A model generated the notes under the pieces. The model made no database searches and was not told where the DNA came from. It saw only the letters and a list, made by a program, of their open reading frames with translations. A program made the translations under genes and the position numbers. Source: Porticoccaceae bacterium (lineage in GTDB: Bacteria; Pseudomonadota; Gammaproteobacteria; Pseudomonadales; Porticoccaceae). Taken from it: 6,793 nt of DNA. The stretch is from contig JALNZZ010000112.1 of the NCBI GenBank assembly GCA_023229065.1, positions 1-6,793 of the forward strand, given 5' to 3'. Positions within the stretch are counted from its first letter, which is position 1; each line of letters begins with the position of its first letter. Below, piece after piece: positions 1 through 4,877 of the stretch.

Positions 1-236
1 ATAAAGGGCGTGGATGCCAGCAGCGGGTCGGCTTTCCATTCTCGCAGCAGGGTATAGCCGTCCATAACGGGCATTAGCAGGTCGGACACAATCAAGTCAG
101 GGACGCAGCGGCGTGCAAGAGCCAGAGCCTCGGCCCCGTGACGGGCACTTTCCACGCTAAAACCATGGCCGCTGAGGAGCGCTTGCAGGTAGTAGAGATT
201 CGCCTCATTGTCATCCACCACCAAAATACGGCTCAC
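1..236 (-). CDS. Response regulator receiver-domain protein, partial (3' end off window)
   Basis: The first 78 codons of a CheY-like receiver domain are visible, beginning MSRILVVDDNEANLYYLQAL. The acidic pocket is D8-D9 and the phospho-acceptor is D52 in the IVSDLLMPVMDGY segment. The conserved Thr/Ser and Lys of the receiver lie beyond the left edge. The start is GTG at 236-234, with GGGAGAGG just upstream; its GTGA overlaps the TGA stop of the preceding regulator by 4 nt, which implies translational coupling. From memory, receivers with the phrases 'DDNEANLYYLQALL' and 'SDLLMPVMDGYTLLREWKAD' are often the N-terminal part of longer hybrid proteins that continue into PAS and kinase or GGDEF domains. 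That is inference, as nothing after the receiver is visible. It is the third gene of a kinase-regulator-regulator set and is probably phosphorylated by the kinase encoded at 640-1764. Confidence 0.88.
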   Translation of the reverse strand, partial: MSRILVVDDNEANLYYLQALLSGHGFSVESARHGAEALALARRCVPDLIVSDLLMPVMDGYTLLREWKADPLLASTPF

Positions 237-643
237 AAAACCTCTCCCGGTGTCGGGGTCACTTTGCCGCGGGCGACAAAGCCTTCAATCTGGGCCACGA
301 AAGTCTCAGGATTAATGGGCTTTTCGATATAGCCGTCGCAGCCGGAGTTAAGTGCCTTTTCACGATCTCCGGGCATGGCGTAAGAGGTGACTGCAATGAT
401 GGGAGTCTGATTGAGAGAGGAAAGGGCGCGCAGCGCCTGGGCTACGTCATAGCCGTGCATGGTAGGTAGCTGTATGTCGAGCAGGACGAGCTCAGGTACC
501 GCTGAGCGGGCAGCCTCGATGCCCGCCGGGCCATCTGCAGCGGAGCGCACTCTGTGGCCGTGCTTCTCCAGTAGAAAAGTGAGTAAATAGCGGTTCTGCT
601 CGTTGTCTTCAATCAGCAAAATATCCAGTCCCTGTTTGTTCAT
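233..643 (-). CDS. Single-domain response regulator, DivK/CheY-like
   Basis: This 136-residue protein is a receiver domain with no DNA-binding or enzymatic output domain. Receiver landmarks are complete: acidic residues E12-D13, phospho-acceptor D56 in LVLLDIQLPTMHGYD, switch T86 in IIAVTSYAM, and conserved K108 in GYIEKPINPETF. The segment AMPGDREKALNSGCDGYIEKPI resembles the DivK group of stand-alone receivers, which act through protein-protein contacts or phosphotransfer rather than as transcription factors. The last ~17 residues form a short Pro/Gly-rich tail. The ATG at 643-641 overlaps the kinase stop codon as ATGA, with GGAGATGAG just upstream, and its own stop overlaps the next receiver gene. 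Context implies that it takes phosphate from the adjacent kinase; its downstream partner is unknown. The name divK is not used because orthology to the Caulobacter gene cannot be shown. Confidence 0.94.
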   Translation of the reverse strand: MNKQGLDILLIEDNEQNRYLLTFLLEKHGHRVRSAADGPAGIEAARSAVPELVLLDIQLPTMHGYDVAQALRALSSLNQTPIIAVTSYAMPGDREKALNSGCDGYIEKPINPETFVAQIEGFVARGKVTPTPGEVL

Positions 644-1764
644 CTCATCTCCAGCATCAGTGAGGAGGGTGGTTGTGGCGGAAGTTTCAGGGGCAGCACC
701 ACGGAGAATTCACTGCCCTGCTGCCATTGGCTGTTGACGCTGATGGAGCCTCCCAGCAACTCGGTCAAGCGTCGGCAGATGGCGAGCCCCAGCCCAGTGC
801 CTTCGTGCTGACGGGTAAGACCACTGTCTACTTGGCTGAAGGGTAAAAACAGCAGTGCCTGGTCTTCCGCCTTGATGCCGATCCCGGTGTCGCGGACTAC
901 CAGTTGCAGCGAGGGTACTGGATCCTTGACCAAGGTGGCTTGCAGGGTGATGCTGCCACGATTGGTAAACTTGATCGCATTGTTGAGCAAGTTGAGAGCG
1001 ATCTGCTCCACTCGACGGCGATCGCTGTACATGGTGCTGAGCGCGGGTGAAATCTCATTGATAACAACCAGTCCTTTACTGGCCGCCTGGGGAGCGATAC
1101 TGGCCAGTACCCGCTCCAGAGAATTGCGGACGGGAAAGATTTCACTTTTGAGTGGCAGCTGGCCGGCTTCTATTTTTGATAGGTCGAGGATGTCGTTGAT
1201 CAAGTCGAGCAGCAGCCCGGCACTGCTGTACACCATGCCTAGCTGTTTTTCCTGCTCGCTGTTGAGAGGCCCGGGCAGCTCTTGGCGCAGCAATCCCGTA
1301 AAGCCGATGATGGAGTTAAGAGGCGTGCGCAGCTCATGGGACATGGTGGCGAGGAAGGCCGACTTGAGGCGGTCGGCAGCCTCGGCGCGAACCAGAGCAT
1401 TTTCCAGCTCGCGGGTGCGCAGTGTGACTTGGAGCTCCAGTCCCTCGTTCATTTCCCGCAGCGCGTCGTAGGCCTGCTCGAGGGCATGGAAAGCGCGCCA
1501 AATAAGGATCATCAACAGCACTGCGGTGACAGCGACAAAAATGGCGCCCTTGTAGGTGCTCCAGCGGGAAAAAGTGTCGGGATCGTCCACCAGCAGCACC
1601 AGGGTGCGATCAGAAAAATAGATCCACAGAATGGCGATGAGGGCGTAAATGGCGGTGATAGCCCAGGCGCGGGAGCGCAAAGGCCAGGAAGACGAGGCCG
1701 CGCGCTGAAACGGCAAGTTTTTGAGACCGCTCGTATTGGGCTTAGGTGCTGGCATATCGTTCAC
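640..1764 (-). CDS. Membrane-bound sensor histidine kinase
   Basis: This 374-residue HisKA/HATPase_c kinase has a basic cytoplasmic N-terminus and two membrane helices, about residues 33-51 and 73-91. Between them is only a ~20-residue external loop (SDRTLVLLVDDPDTF...TYKG), a pattern I recall as a recurrent N-terminal module of sensor kinases and GGDEF proteins. A probable signalling coiled coil spans about 94-135. The H-box is SHELRTPLN with phospho-acceptor H143. The N-box is NLLNNAIKF (258-266), G1 is DTGIGI (292-297), the F-box is FLPF (306-309) and G2 is GTGLGL (322-327). There is no PAS, HAMP or fused receiver, so signal sensing probably occurs in the membrane or short loop. The two downstream receiver genes are its likely targets. 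The start is uncertain: GTG at 1764-1762 is the first possible in-frame codon after a TGA and lacks a good Shine-Dalgarno; ATG at 1755-1753 (codon 4) is the alternative. Confidence 0.94.
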   Translation of the reverse strand: MNDMPAPKPNTSGLKNLPFQRAASSSWPLRSRAWAITAIYALIAILWIYFSDRTLVLLVDDPDTFSRWSTYKGAIFVAVTAVLLMILIWRAFHALEQAYDALREMNEGLELQVTLRTRELENALVRAEAADRLKSAFLATMSHELRTPLNSIIGFTGLLRQELPGPLNSEQEKQLGMVYSSAGLLLDLINDILDLSKIEAGQLPLKSEIFPVRNSLERVLASIAPQAASKGLVVINEISPALSTMYSDRRRVEQIALNLLNNAIKFTNRGSITLQATLVKDPVPSLQLVVRDTGIGIKAEDQALLFLPFSQVDSGLTRQHEGTGLGLAICRRLTELLGGSISVNSQWQQGSEFSVVLPLKLPPQPPSSLMLEMR

Positions 1765-1770
1765 GGCGTG

Positions 1771-1827
1771 TCATTCGACCCGGTGGAATTGTGAGGTGGT
1801 CTCGTTACCACGCAATCTGCAAGTCAC
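1771..1827 (-). CDS. Putative 18-codon leader ORF upstream of the histidine kinase
   Basis: On the minus strand a perfect AAGGAGGT (1843-1836) lies 8 nt before GTG at 1827-1825, which opens a short ORF reading (M/V)TCRLRGNETTSQFHRVE and ending in TGA at 1773-1771. The TGA is 6 nt before the annotated kinase GTG and in the same frame. The kinase itself has no comparable ribosome-binding site. Two readings fit. It may be a small translated leader coupled to the kinase, or the kinase once started at 1827 and an in-frame stop now forces reinitiation. The peptide resembles nothing I recognise and has no runs of a single amino acid that would suggest classical attenuation. A chance Shine-Dalgarno match cannot be excluded. 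Confidence 0.35.
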   Translation of the reverse strand: MTCRLRGNETTSQFHRVE

Positions 1828-1835
1828 AGCAAGCT

Positions 1836-1843
1836 ACCTCCTT
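1836..1843 (-). promoter_or_regulatory. Perfect Shine-Dalgarno sequence AAGGAGGT
   Basis: The octamer AAGGAGGT, fully complementary to the 16S rRNA anti-Shine-Dalgarno, occurs on the minus strand 8 nt before the GTG at 1827. It is too far from the kinase start (about 70 nt) to serve it directly, and so supports translation of the short upstream ORF. Confidence 0.5.
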
Positions 1844-1904
1844 GTTGCTTATAGGGGAGACCGAGCAGCGGTGTGGTGGGAGCGCCGACTCGATGCCATT
1901 GCTC

Positions 1905-1910
1905 TATACT
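1905..1910 (+). promoter_or_regulatory. Candidate -10 box TATACT for the plus-strand operon
   Basis: TATACT matches the sigma-70 -10 consensus at five of six positions. It would place a transcript start near 1917, giving a 5' leader of about 45-50 nt before the phosphatase GTG at 1964. The expected -35 position is GC-rich and unlike the consensus, so this would be an activator-dependent or weak promoter if real. Confidence 0.3.
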
Positions 1911-1963
1911 ACCCCCTCTTTTAGTTCCACCTTCAGTCGTCCAAAATTGTTCAGGATCACTGC

Positions 1964-2473
1964 GTGCCCATGGTTACTCACTCTTCTATCAATGTACTTT
2001 TTGTCTGTTTAGGCAATATCTGCAGATCTCCCACCGCCCACGGCGTATTCGAACAACTGGTTCGCGATGCGGGTTTGGCTCAGCGCATCAGTGTTGATTC
2101 GGCGGGTACCGGCGATTGGCATATCGGTCGCGGCCCGGATCCGCGCGCGAGTCAGGCGGCGCTTCGCAAGGGAATAGACATCAGCTCGCTGCGTGCGCGG
2201 CAGGTCGCTCGTGATGATTTCTCCCGCTTTGACTATGTGCTGGCTATGGATCGCGCCAATCTGGCAGAGCTGGAGCGAATGAAGCCTCAAAACTTTGAGG
2301 GTTACCTGGGGCTCTTCCTGCCTTTTGCTGCAGAGGCAGAAGACGGGCTGGATGAAGTACCCGATCCGTACTTTGGCGAGCTCGATGGGTTCGAGTCCGT
2401 TTACCAGCTGGTTCACAGTGCTTCCAGCGGGTTGTTGCGGCATCTTCGCGATCAGCTGGATGAGCGGGCCTAG
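1964..2473 (+). CDS. Low-molecular-weight protein tyrosine phosphatase
   Basis: This 169-residue cytoplasmic enzyme hydrolyses phosphotyrosine (or related aryl/protein phosphoesters). The signature P-loop CX5R is VCLGNICRSP, with nucleophile C15 and phosphate-binding R21. The general acid is D134 in VPDPYFG, the family's conserved DP motif, so the catalytic set is complete. Also visible are the VDSAGTGDWHIGRGPDPRA and FDYVLAMDRANL segments typical of the family. The GTG start at 1964 has AGGA 7 nt upstream (1953-1956); ATG at 1970 is the alternative, with wider spacing. In Pseudomonas the same phosphatase gene lies directly before murB between kdsB and rne. Here it opens a different operon, and its stop codon overlaps the murB GTG by one base (TAGTG). 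A role in controlling envelope polysaccharide tyrosine kinases is possible, but no partner kinase is visible. Confidence 0.94.
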   Translation: MPMVTHSSINVLFVCLGNICRSPTAHGVFEQLVRDAGLAQRISVDSAGTGDWHIGRGPDPRASQAALRKGIDISSLRARQVARDDFSRFDYVLAMDRANLAELERMKPQNFEGYLGLFLPFAAEAEDGLDEVPDPYFGELDGFESVYQLVHSASSGLLRHLRDQLDERA

Positions 2474-3591
2474 TGGACTTTCAGCGGTGGGCCTCATTAC
2501 AGGACTACAACACCCTGGCATTGCCTGGGCGGGCAGAGTACCTGTGTACGGTTAATGGCCGCGACCAGCTGCGCCAAGCGCTGGCCTTTGCGCGCCAGCG
2601 CCAGTTGCCTGTCACGATGTTGGGGGGTGGCAGCAACATCATCCTCAGCGGGGATATTGAGGGGCTGGTGATACGCCTTGCGCCAACAGGCATCTCGACC
2701 ATACCCACGCTGGCCAGTGAAGCGGACAGCGACAGAGTGCTGGTATGTGCCGGTGGCGGTGAGAATTGGCATGGCTTTGTTACCCACTGCCTTGAGCAGG
2801 GCTGGCATGGTCTTGAAAACCTTGCCTTGATCCCCGGCAGTGTGGGGGCAGCGCCGATTCAGAATATCGGCGCCTATGGGGTGGAACTGGCAAGCCACTT
2901 TCACAGCCTGGACGCCATTGATCTGGTGACGGGTGAGCTGCTGCACCTTGATGCCGAAGCCTGTCGCTTCGGCTATCGCGATAGTATTTTCAAGCAGGAA
3001 TTGAAAGGTCGGGTGGCGATCCTGACGGTGACCCTGGCACTTTCCACCGCGCCGGAAGTCTGTCTCGATTATCCGGAGCTGCGAGCGGCCCTGGCGGATA
3101 GTCCTGCACCCACACCGCGCCAGCTCTACGACGCAGTGTGTGCCCTGCGGCGTGCCAAGCTGCCGGACCCGGCGCAGCGACCCAATGCCGGCAGTTTTTT
3201 CAAAAACCCGATAATCGGTAGCGACCAGGCAGCAGCGTTGCGCAAGCTCCATCCAGGTCTGCCAGGCTATCCCCAGCCCGGTGGAGTGGAGAAAATTCCC
3301 GCTGCCTGGCTGACCGAGCGCGCGGGCTGGAAGGGGCGCCGCGTCGGCGCGGTGGGAGTTCACGATCGCCAGGCCTTGGTGCTGGTTCACTTTGGCGGCG
3401 GCAGTGGGCGGGAGCTGCTGGGACTGGCCGCTGCTATTGCGCGCGATGTTCGACACCGCTTTGGTATTGCTCTGGAGCTTGAGCCGGCGGTGCTCGGTGA
3501 TCCCTCTGCGGTAAGGGAAGGTCCGGTGGGCGCAGCGGCGGAAGGAGCCAGTACCGCGGAGAGTGGAGAGCATGCTGGACCTGGAGAATGA
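2473..3591 (+). CDS. murB: UDP-N-acetylenolpyruvoylglucosamine reductase MurB
   Basis: MurB is the FAD-containing cytoplasmic reductase that uses NADPH to turn UDP-GlcNAc-enolpyruvate into UDP-MurNAc, the second committed step of peptidoglycan precursor synthesis. The protein is 372 residues and type I (E. coli-like). FAD-domain motifs are LGGGSN (50-55), LENLALIPGSVGAAPIQNIGAYGVEL (114-139, matching E. coli almost residue for residue) and RFGYRDSIFK (165-174, with Y168 and R169). The catalytic serine is S241 in GSFFKNP, and the C-terminal glutamate is E337 in LELEP. The GTG start overlaps the phosphatase stop by one base, so translation is probably coupled; no strong Shine-Dalgarno is present. 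Beyond about residue 343 there is an Ala/Gly/Glu-rich tail of ~29 residues not typical of MurB; its last codons overlap the start of alkB. Confidence 0.97.
   Translation: MDFQRWASLQDYNTLALPGRAEYLCTVNGRDQLRQALAFARQRQLPVTMLGGGSNIILSGDIEGLVIRLAPTGISTIPTLASEADSDRVLVCAGGGENWHGFVTHCLEQGWHGLENLALIPGSVGAAPIQNIGAYGVELASHFHSLDAIDLVTGELLHLDAEACRFGYRDSIFKQELKGRVAILTVTLALSTAPEVCLDYPELRAALADSPAPTPRQLYDAVCALRRAKLPDPAQRPNAGSFFKNPIIGSDQAAALRKLHPGLPGYPQPGGVEKIPAAWLTERAGWKGRRVGAVGVHDRQALVLVHFGGGSGRELLGLAAAIARDVRHRFGIALELEPAVLGDPSAVREGPVGAAAEGASTAESGEHAGPGE
2953..2984. repeat. Hairpin and adjacent palindrome inside murB
   Basis: GCCGAAGC (2953-2960) and GCTTCGGC (2966-2973) form a perfect 8-bp stem around the loop CTGTC. 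The last base of this stem begins a 12-bp palindrome, CTATCGCGATAG (2973-2984), which is followed by TATTTTC. The DNA encodes the conserved AEACRFGYRDS segment of MurB, so protein constraint may explain it. An internal terminator or pause hairpin is possible but unproven. Confidence 0.45.
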
Positions 3592-4225
3592 TACCCGTAT
3601 CGTCCTGCGCGGCGGCAAGTTGCGCTTTTGGCCCCACTTCCTGTCCGCGCAGGACAGTGCTCAACTGTTCGCTTGTCTGCGGGCGCAAACCCCCTGGGAG
3701 CGCAGTGAAATCCGTATCGCAGGGCGACAGGTGGCTATTCCTCGGCTCAATGCCTGGTACGGTGATCCCGGCGCTGACTACAGCTATTCCGGAGTACATC
3801 TGACCACCACCGTCTGGCATCAGGATTTGCTCGACCTCAAGAGCAAGGTAGAAGCTGCCACGGGCTTTGCCTTCAATAGTGCCCTGCTGAATCTCTACCG
3901 CAGCGGTGCCGACAGTGTGGATTGGCACAGCGATGATGAACCCGAGCTGGGCAGCAACCCGGTGGTGGCGTCCGTTAGCCTCGGCACGGTGCGGCGCTTT
4001 GAGCTCAAACACCGTACAATACCCGCTTCAACTCATCGTTTGGACTTGCCTGACGGCTCCTTGCTGCTGATGGCGGGGGCGCTCCAGCACCATTGGCTGC
4101 ATCGGGTACCCAAGCAGCGTGGTGTTACTGGCGAACGGATTAATATCACTTTCCGCCGCGTAGTGTCTGCGGTGGCGTGCGGCAGGGTGCCACCTCATGT
4201 AGCAGGACACCAGGAGGAGTGCTGA
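3572..4225 (+). CDS. AlkB-family 2-oxoglutarate/Fe(II)-dependent dioxygenase (ALKBH2/3-like)
   Basis: AlkB-type enzymes oxidatively remove small alkyl lesions such as 1-methyladenine and 3-methylcytosine from nucleic acids. This 217-residue protein has the full iron and co-substrate set. The HxD motif is in VDWHSDDEPELG (H119, D121), the distal histidine H177 is in HHWLHRVPK, and the 2-oxoglutarate-binding arginines are in RINITFRRV (R189, R195). The conserved NLYRSG (107-112) and SVSLGTVRRFEL segments place it with the compact ALKBH2/3-like bacterial group rather than the E. coli AlkB type. ATG at 3572 was chosen because GGAG (3558-3561) lies 10 nt upstream; GTG at 3563 would add three residues and has no suitable spacing. 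The gene overlaps the end of murB by 20 nt and ends 1 nt before gacA. Repair is the likely role, but RNA or another substrate cannot be excluded. Confidence 0.93.
   Translation: MLDLENDTRIVLRGGKLRFWPHFLSAQDSAQLFACLRAQTPWERSEIRIAGRQVAIPRLNAWYGDPGADYSYSGVHLTTTVWHQDLLDLKSKVEAATGFAFNSALLNLYRSGADSVDWHSDDEPELGSNPVVASVSLGTVRRFELKHRTIPASTHRLDLPDGSLLLMAGALQHHWLHRVPKQRGVTGERINITFRRVVSAVACGRVPPHVAGHQEEC
4212..4219 (+). promoter_or_regulatory. Strong ribosome-binding site of gacA
   Basis: AGGAGGAG lies 7 nt before the gacA ATG, inside the last codons of the AlkB gene. It is the strongest Shine-Dalgarno of the plus-strand unit. Its neighbours murB and uvrC rely on stop-start overlaps with weak sites, so gacA may be translated more independently than its neighbours. 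Confidence 0.7.
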
Positions 4226-4226
4226 C

Positions 4227-4877
4227 ATGATCAAGGTTCTGGTGGTCGATGATCACCAGCTTATCCGCCTCGGCTTGTGTGGCCTGTTGAGGGAGGTTCC
4301 CACTGTCGGCGAGATCGATGAAGCCGCCAGTGGTGAAGAGGCTTTGGAAAAGGTGCGCGCCAATGCACCGGATATTGTGCTGATGGATATCCGCATGCCG
4401 GGCATGGGTGGCCTTGAGGCCATCCGCCGGATTGTGCACGGTCATGCGGCAGTCAAAGTGATTGTGGTCACTGCCTTTAATAATGACGTTTATCCCGCCA
4501 AGCTGCTCAAGGCCGGGGCTGCCGGCTATATCACCAAGAATGTCGACGGGGTTGAGATCGCCCAGGCCATCAAGACGGTAATGGCCGGCTCCCTGTATGT
4601 CAGCCCATCCATTGCCCAGCAAATGGTCGTGAGTGGCCTGCGACCGGGGCAGGAAGCCTCACCGCTGGCACAGCTGTCTCAGCGCGAGCTGCAGATTGCC
4701 CAGATGATCACCAATGGTTATCGGGTTGCCGAGATCGCAGGTATTCTCAGTATCAGCCCCAAGACGATCAGTACTCACAAGTACCGCATCTACGAAAAGC
4801 TGGCAGTGACCAATGATGTAGAGCTGACTTTGGCTGCAGTCAAATACGGACTGGTGGACCCGAGCGAGCTGCTCTGA
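4227..4877 (+). CDS. gacA: GacA/UvrY response regulator (NarL/LuxR family)
   Basis: This 216-residue transcription factor is the response regulator of the GacS/GacA (BarA/UvrY) system. That system switches on small RNAs which titrate RsmA/CsrA and so governs secretion, biofilm and carbon-storage decisions. The receiver occupies ~1-120: D8-D9, phospho-acceptor D54 in IVLMDIRMPGMGG, switch T82 and K104. A LuxR-type helix-turn-helix follows at ~148-210 (LSQRELQIAQMITNGYRVAEIAGIL, then SPKTISTHKYRIYEKL). Starting at MIKVLVVDDHQLIRLG and ending in the KYGLVDPSELL region, it follows the GacA/UvrY pattern, and the immediately following uvrC is its conserved neighbour. The cognate sensor GacS/BarA is not in the window; the kinase at 640-1764 lacks the receiver and HPt domains of that family and is unlikely to be it. 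The stop overlaps the uvrC start (TGATG). Confidence 0.95.
   Translation: MIKVLVVDDHQLIRLGLCGLLREVPTVGEIDEAASGEEALEKVRANAPDIVLMDIRMPGMGGLEAIRRIVHGHAAVKVIVVTAFNNDVYPAKLLKAGAAGYITKNVDGVEIAQAIKTVMAGSLYVSPSIAQQMVVSGLRPGQEASPLAQLSQRELQIAQMITNGYRVAEIAGILSISPKTISTHKYRIYEKLAVTNDVELTLAAVKYGLVDPSELL

Larger units (their letters stand above)
1765..1963. promoter_or_regulatory. Divergent intergenic region between the kinase cluster and the ptp-murB-alkB-gacA-uvrC unit
   Basis: This 199-bp region must hold the promoters for both divergent units. It is the only non-coding gap of note ahead of the plus-strand genes. On the plus strand TATACT (1905-1910) is a good -10 candidate, but no convincing TTGACA-like box lies 15-18 bp upstream. 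On the minus strand TATAAG (1853-1848) and a weak pair, TTGGAC (1944-1939) with TAAAAG (1923-1918, 15-bp spacer), are possible kinase promoters. TATAAG is so close to the AAGGAGGT that it would leave almost no leader. No clear operator, riboswitch or terminator hairpin was seen. Confidence 0.5.

Noticed and set aside
872..1471. Long plus-strand open frame opposite the histidine kinase
   Set aside because: It is a Ser/Arg-rich shadow of the kinase, whose H, N, G1, F and G2 boxes are all intact on the minus strand.
640..1764. Possibility that this kinase is GacS/BarA, partner of the gacA in the window
   Set aside because: GacS/BarA is a large hybrid kinase with HAMP, receiver and HPt domains. 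This protein has none of these and already has two receiver genes beside it.
3336..3350. Inverted repeat GCGCCG-CGT-CGGCGC in murB
   Set aside because: It is a short GC-rich hairpin in coding DNA with no T-run, likely a by-product of Gly/Arg codons.
2497..3618. A 373-codon open frame antisense to nearly all of murB
   Set aside because: It mirrors the codon structure of a well-conserved MurB in GC-rich DNA and shows no domain or family motif.
3641..3657. CTGT...ACAG inverted repeat resembling a LexA (SOS) box in the AlkB gene
   Set aside because: The spacing is 9 bases instead of the 8 of the gammaproteobacterial LexA box, and it lies inside coding sequence well after the start.
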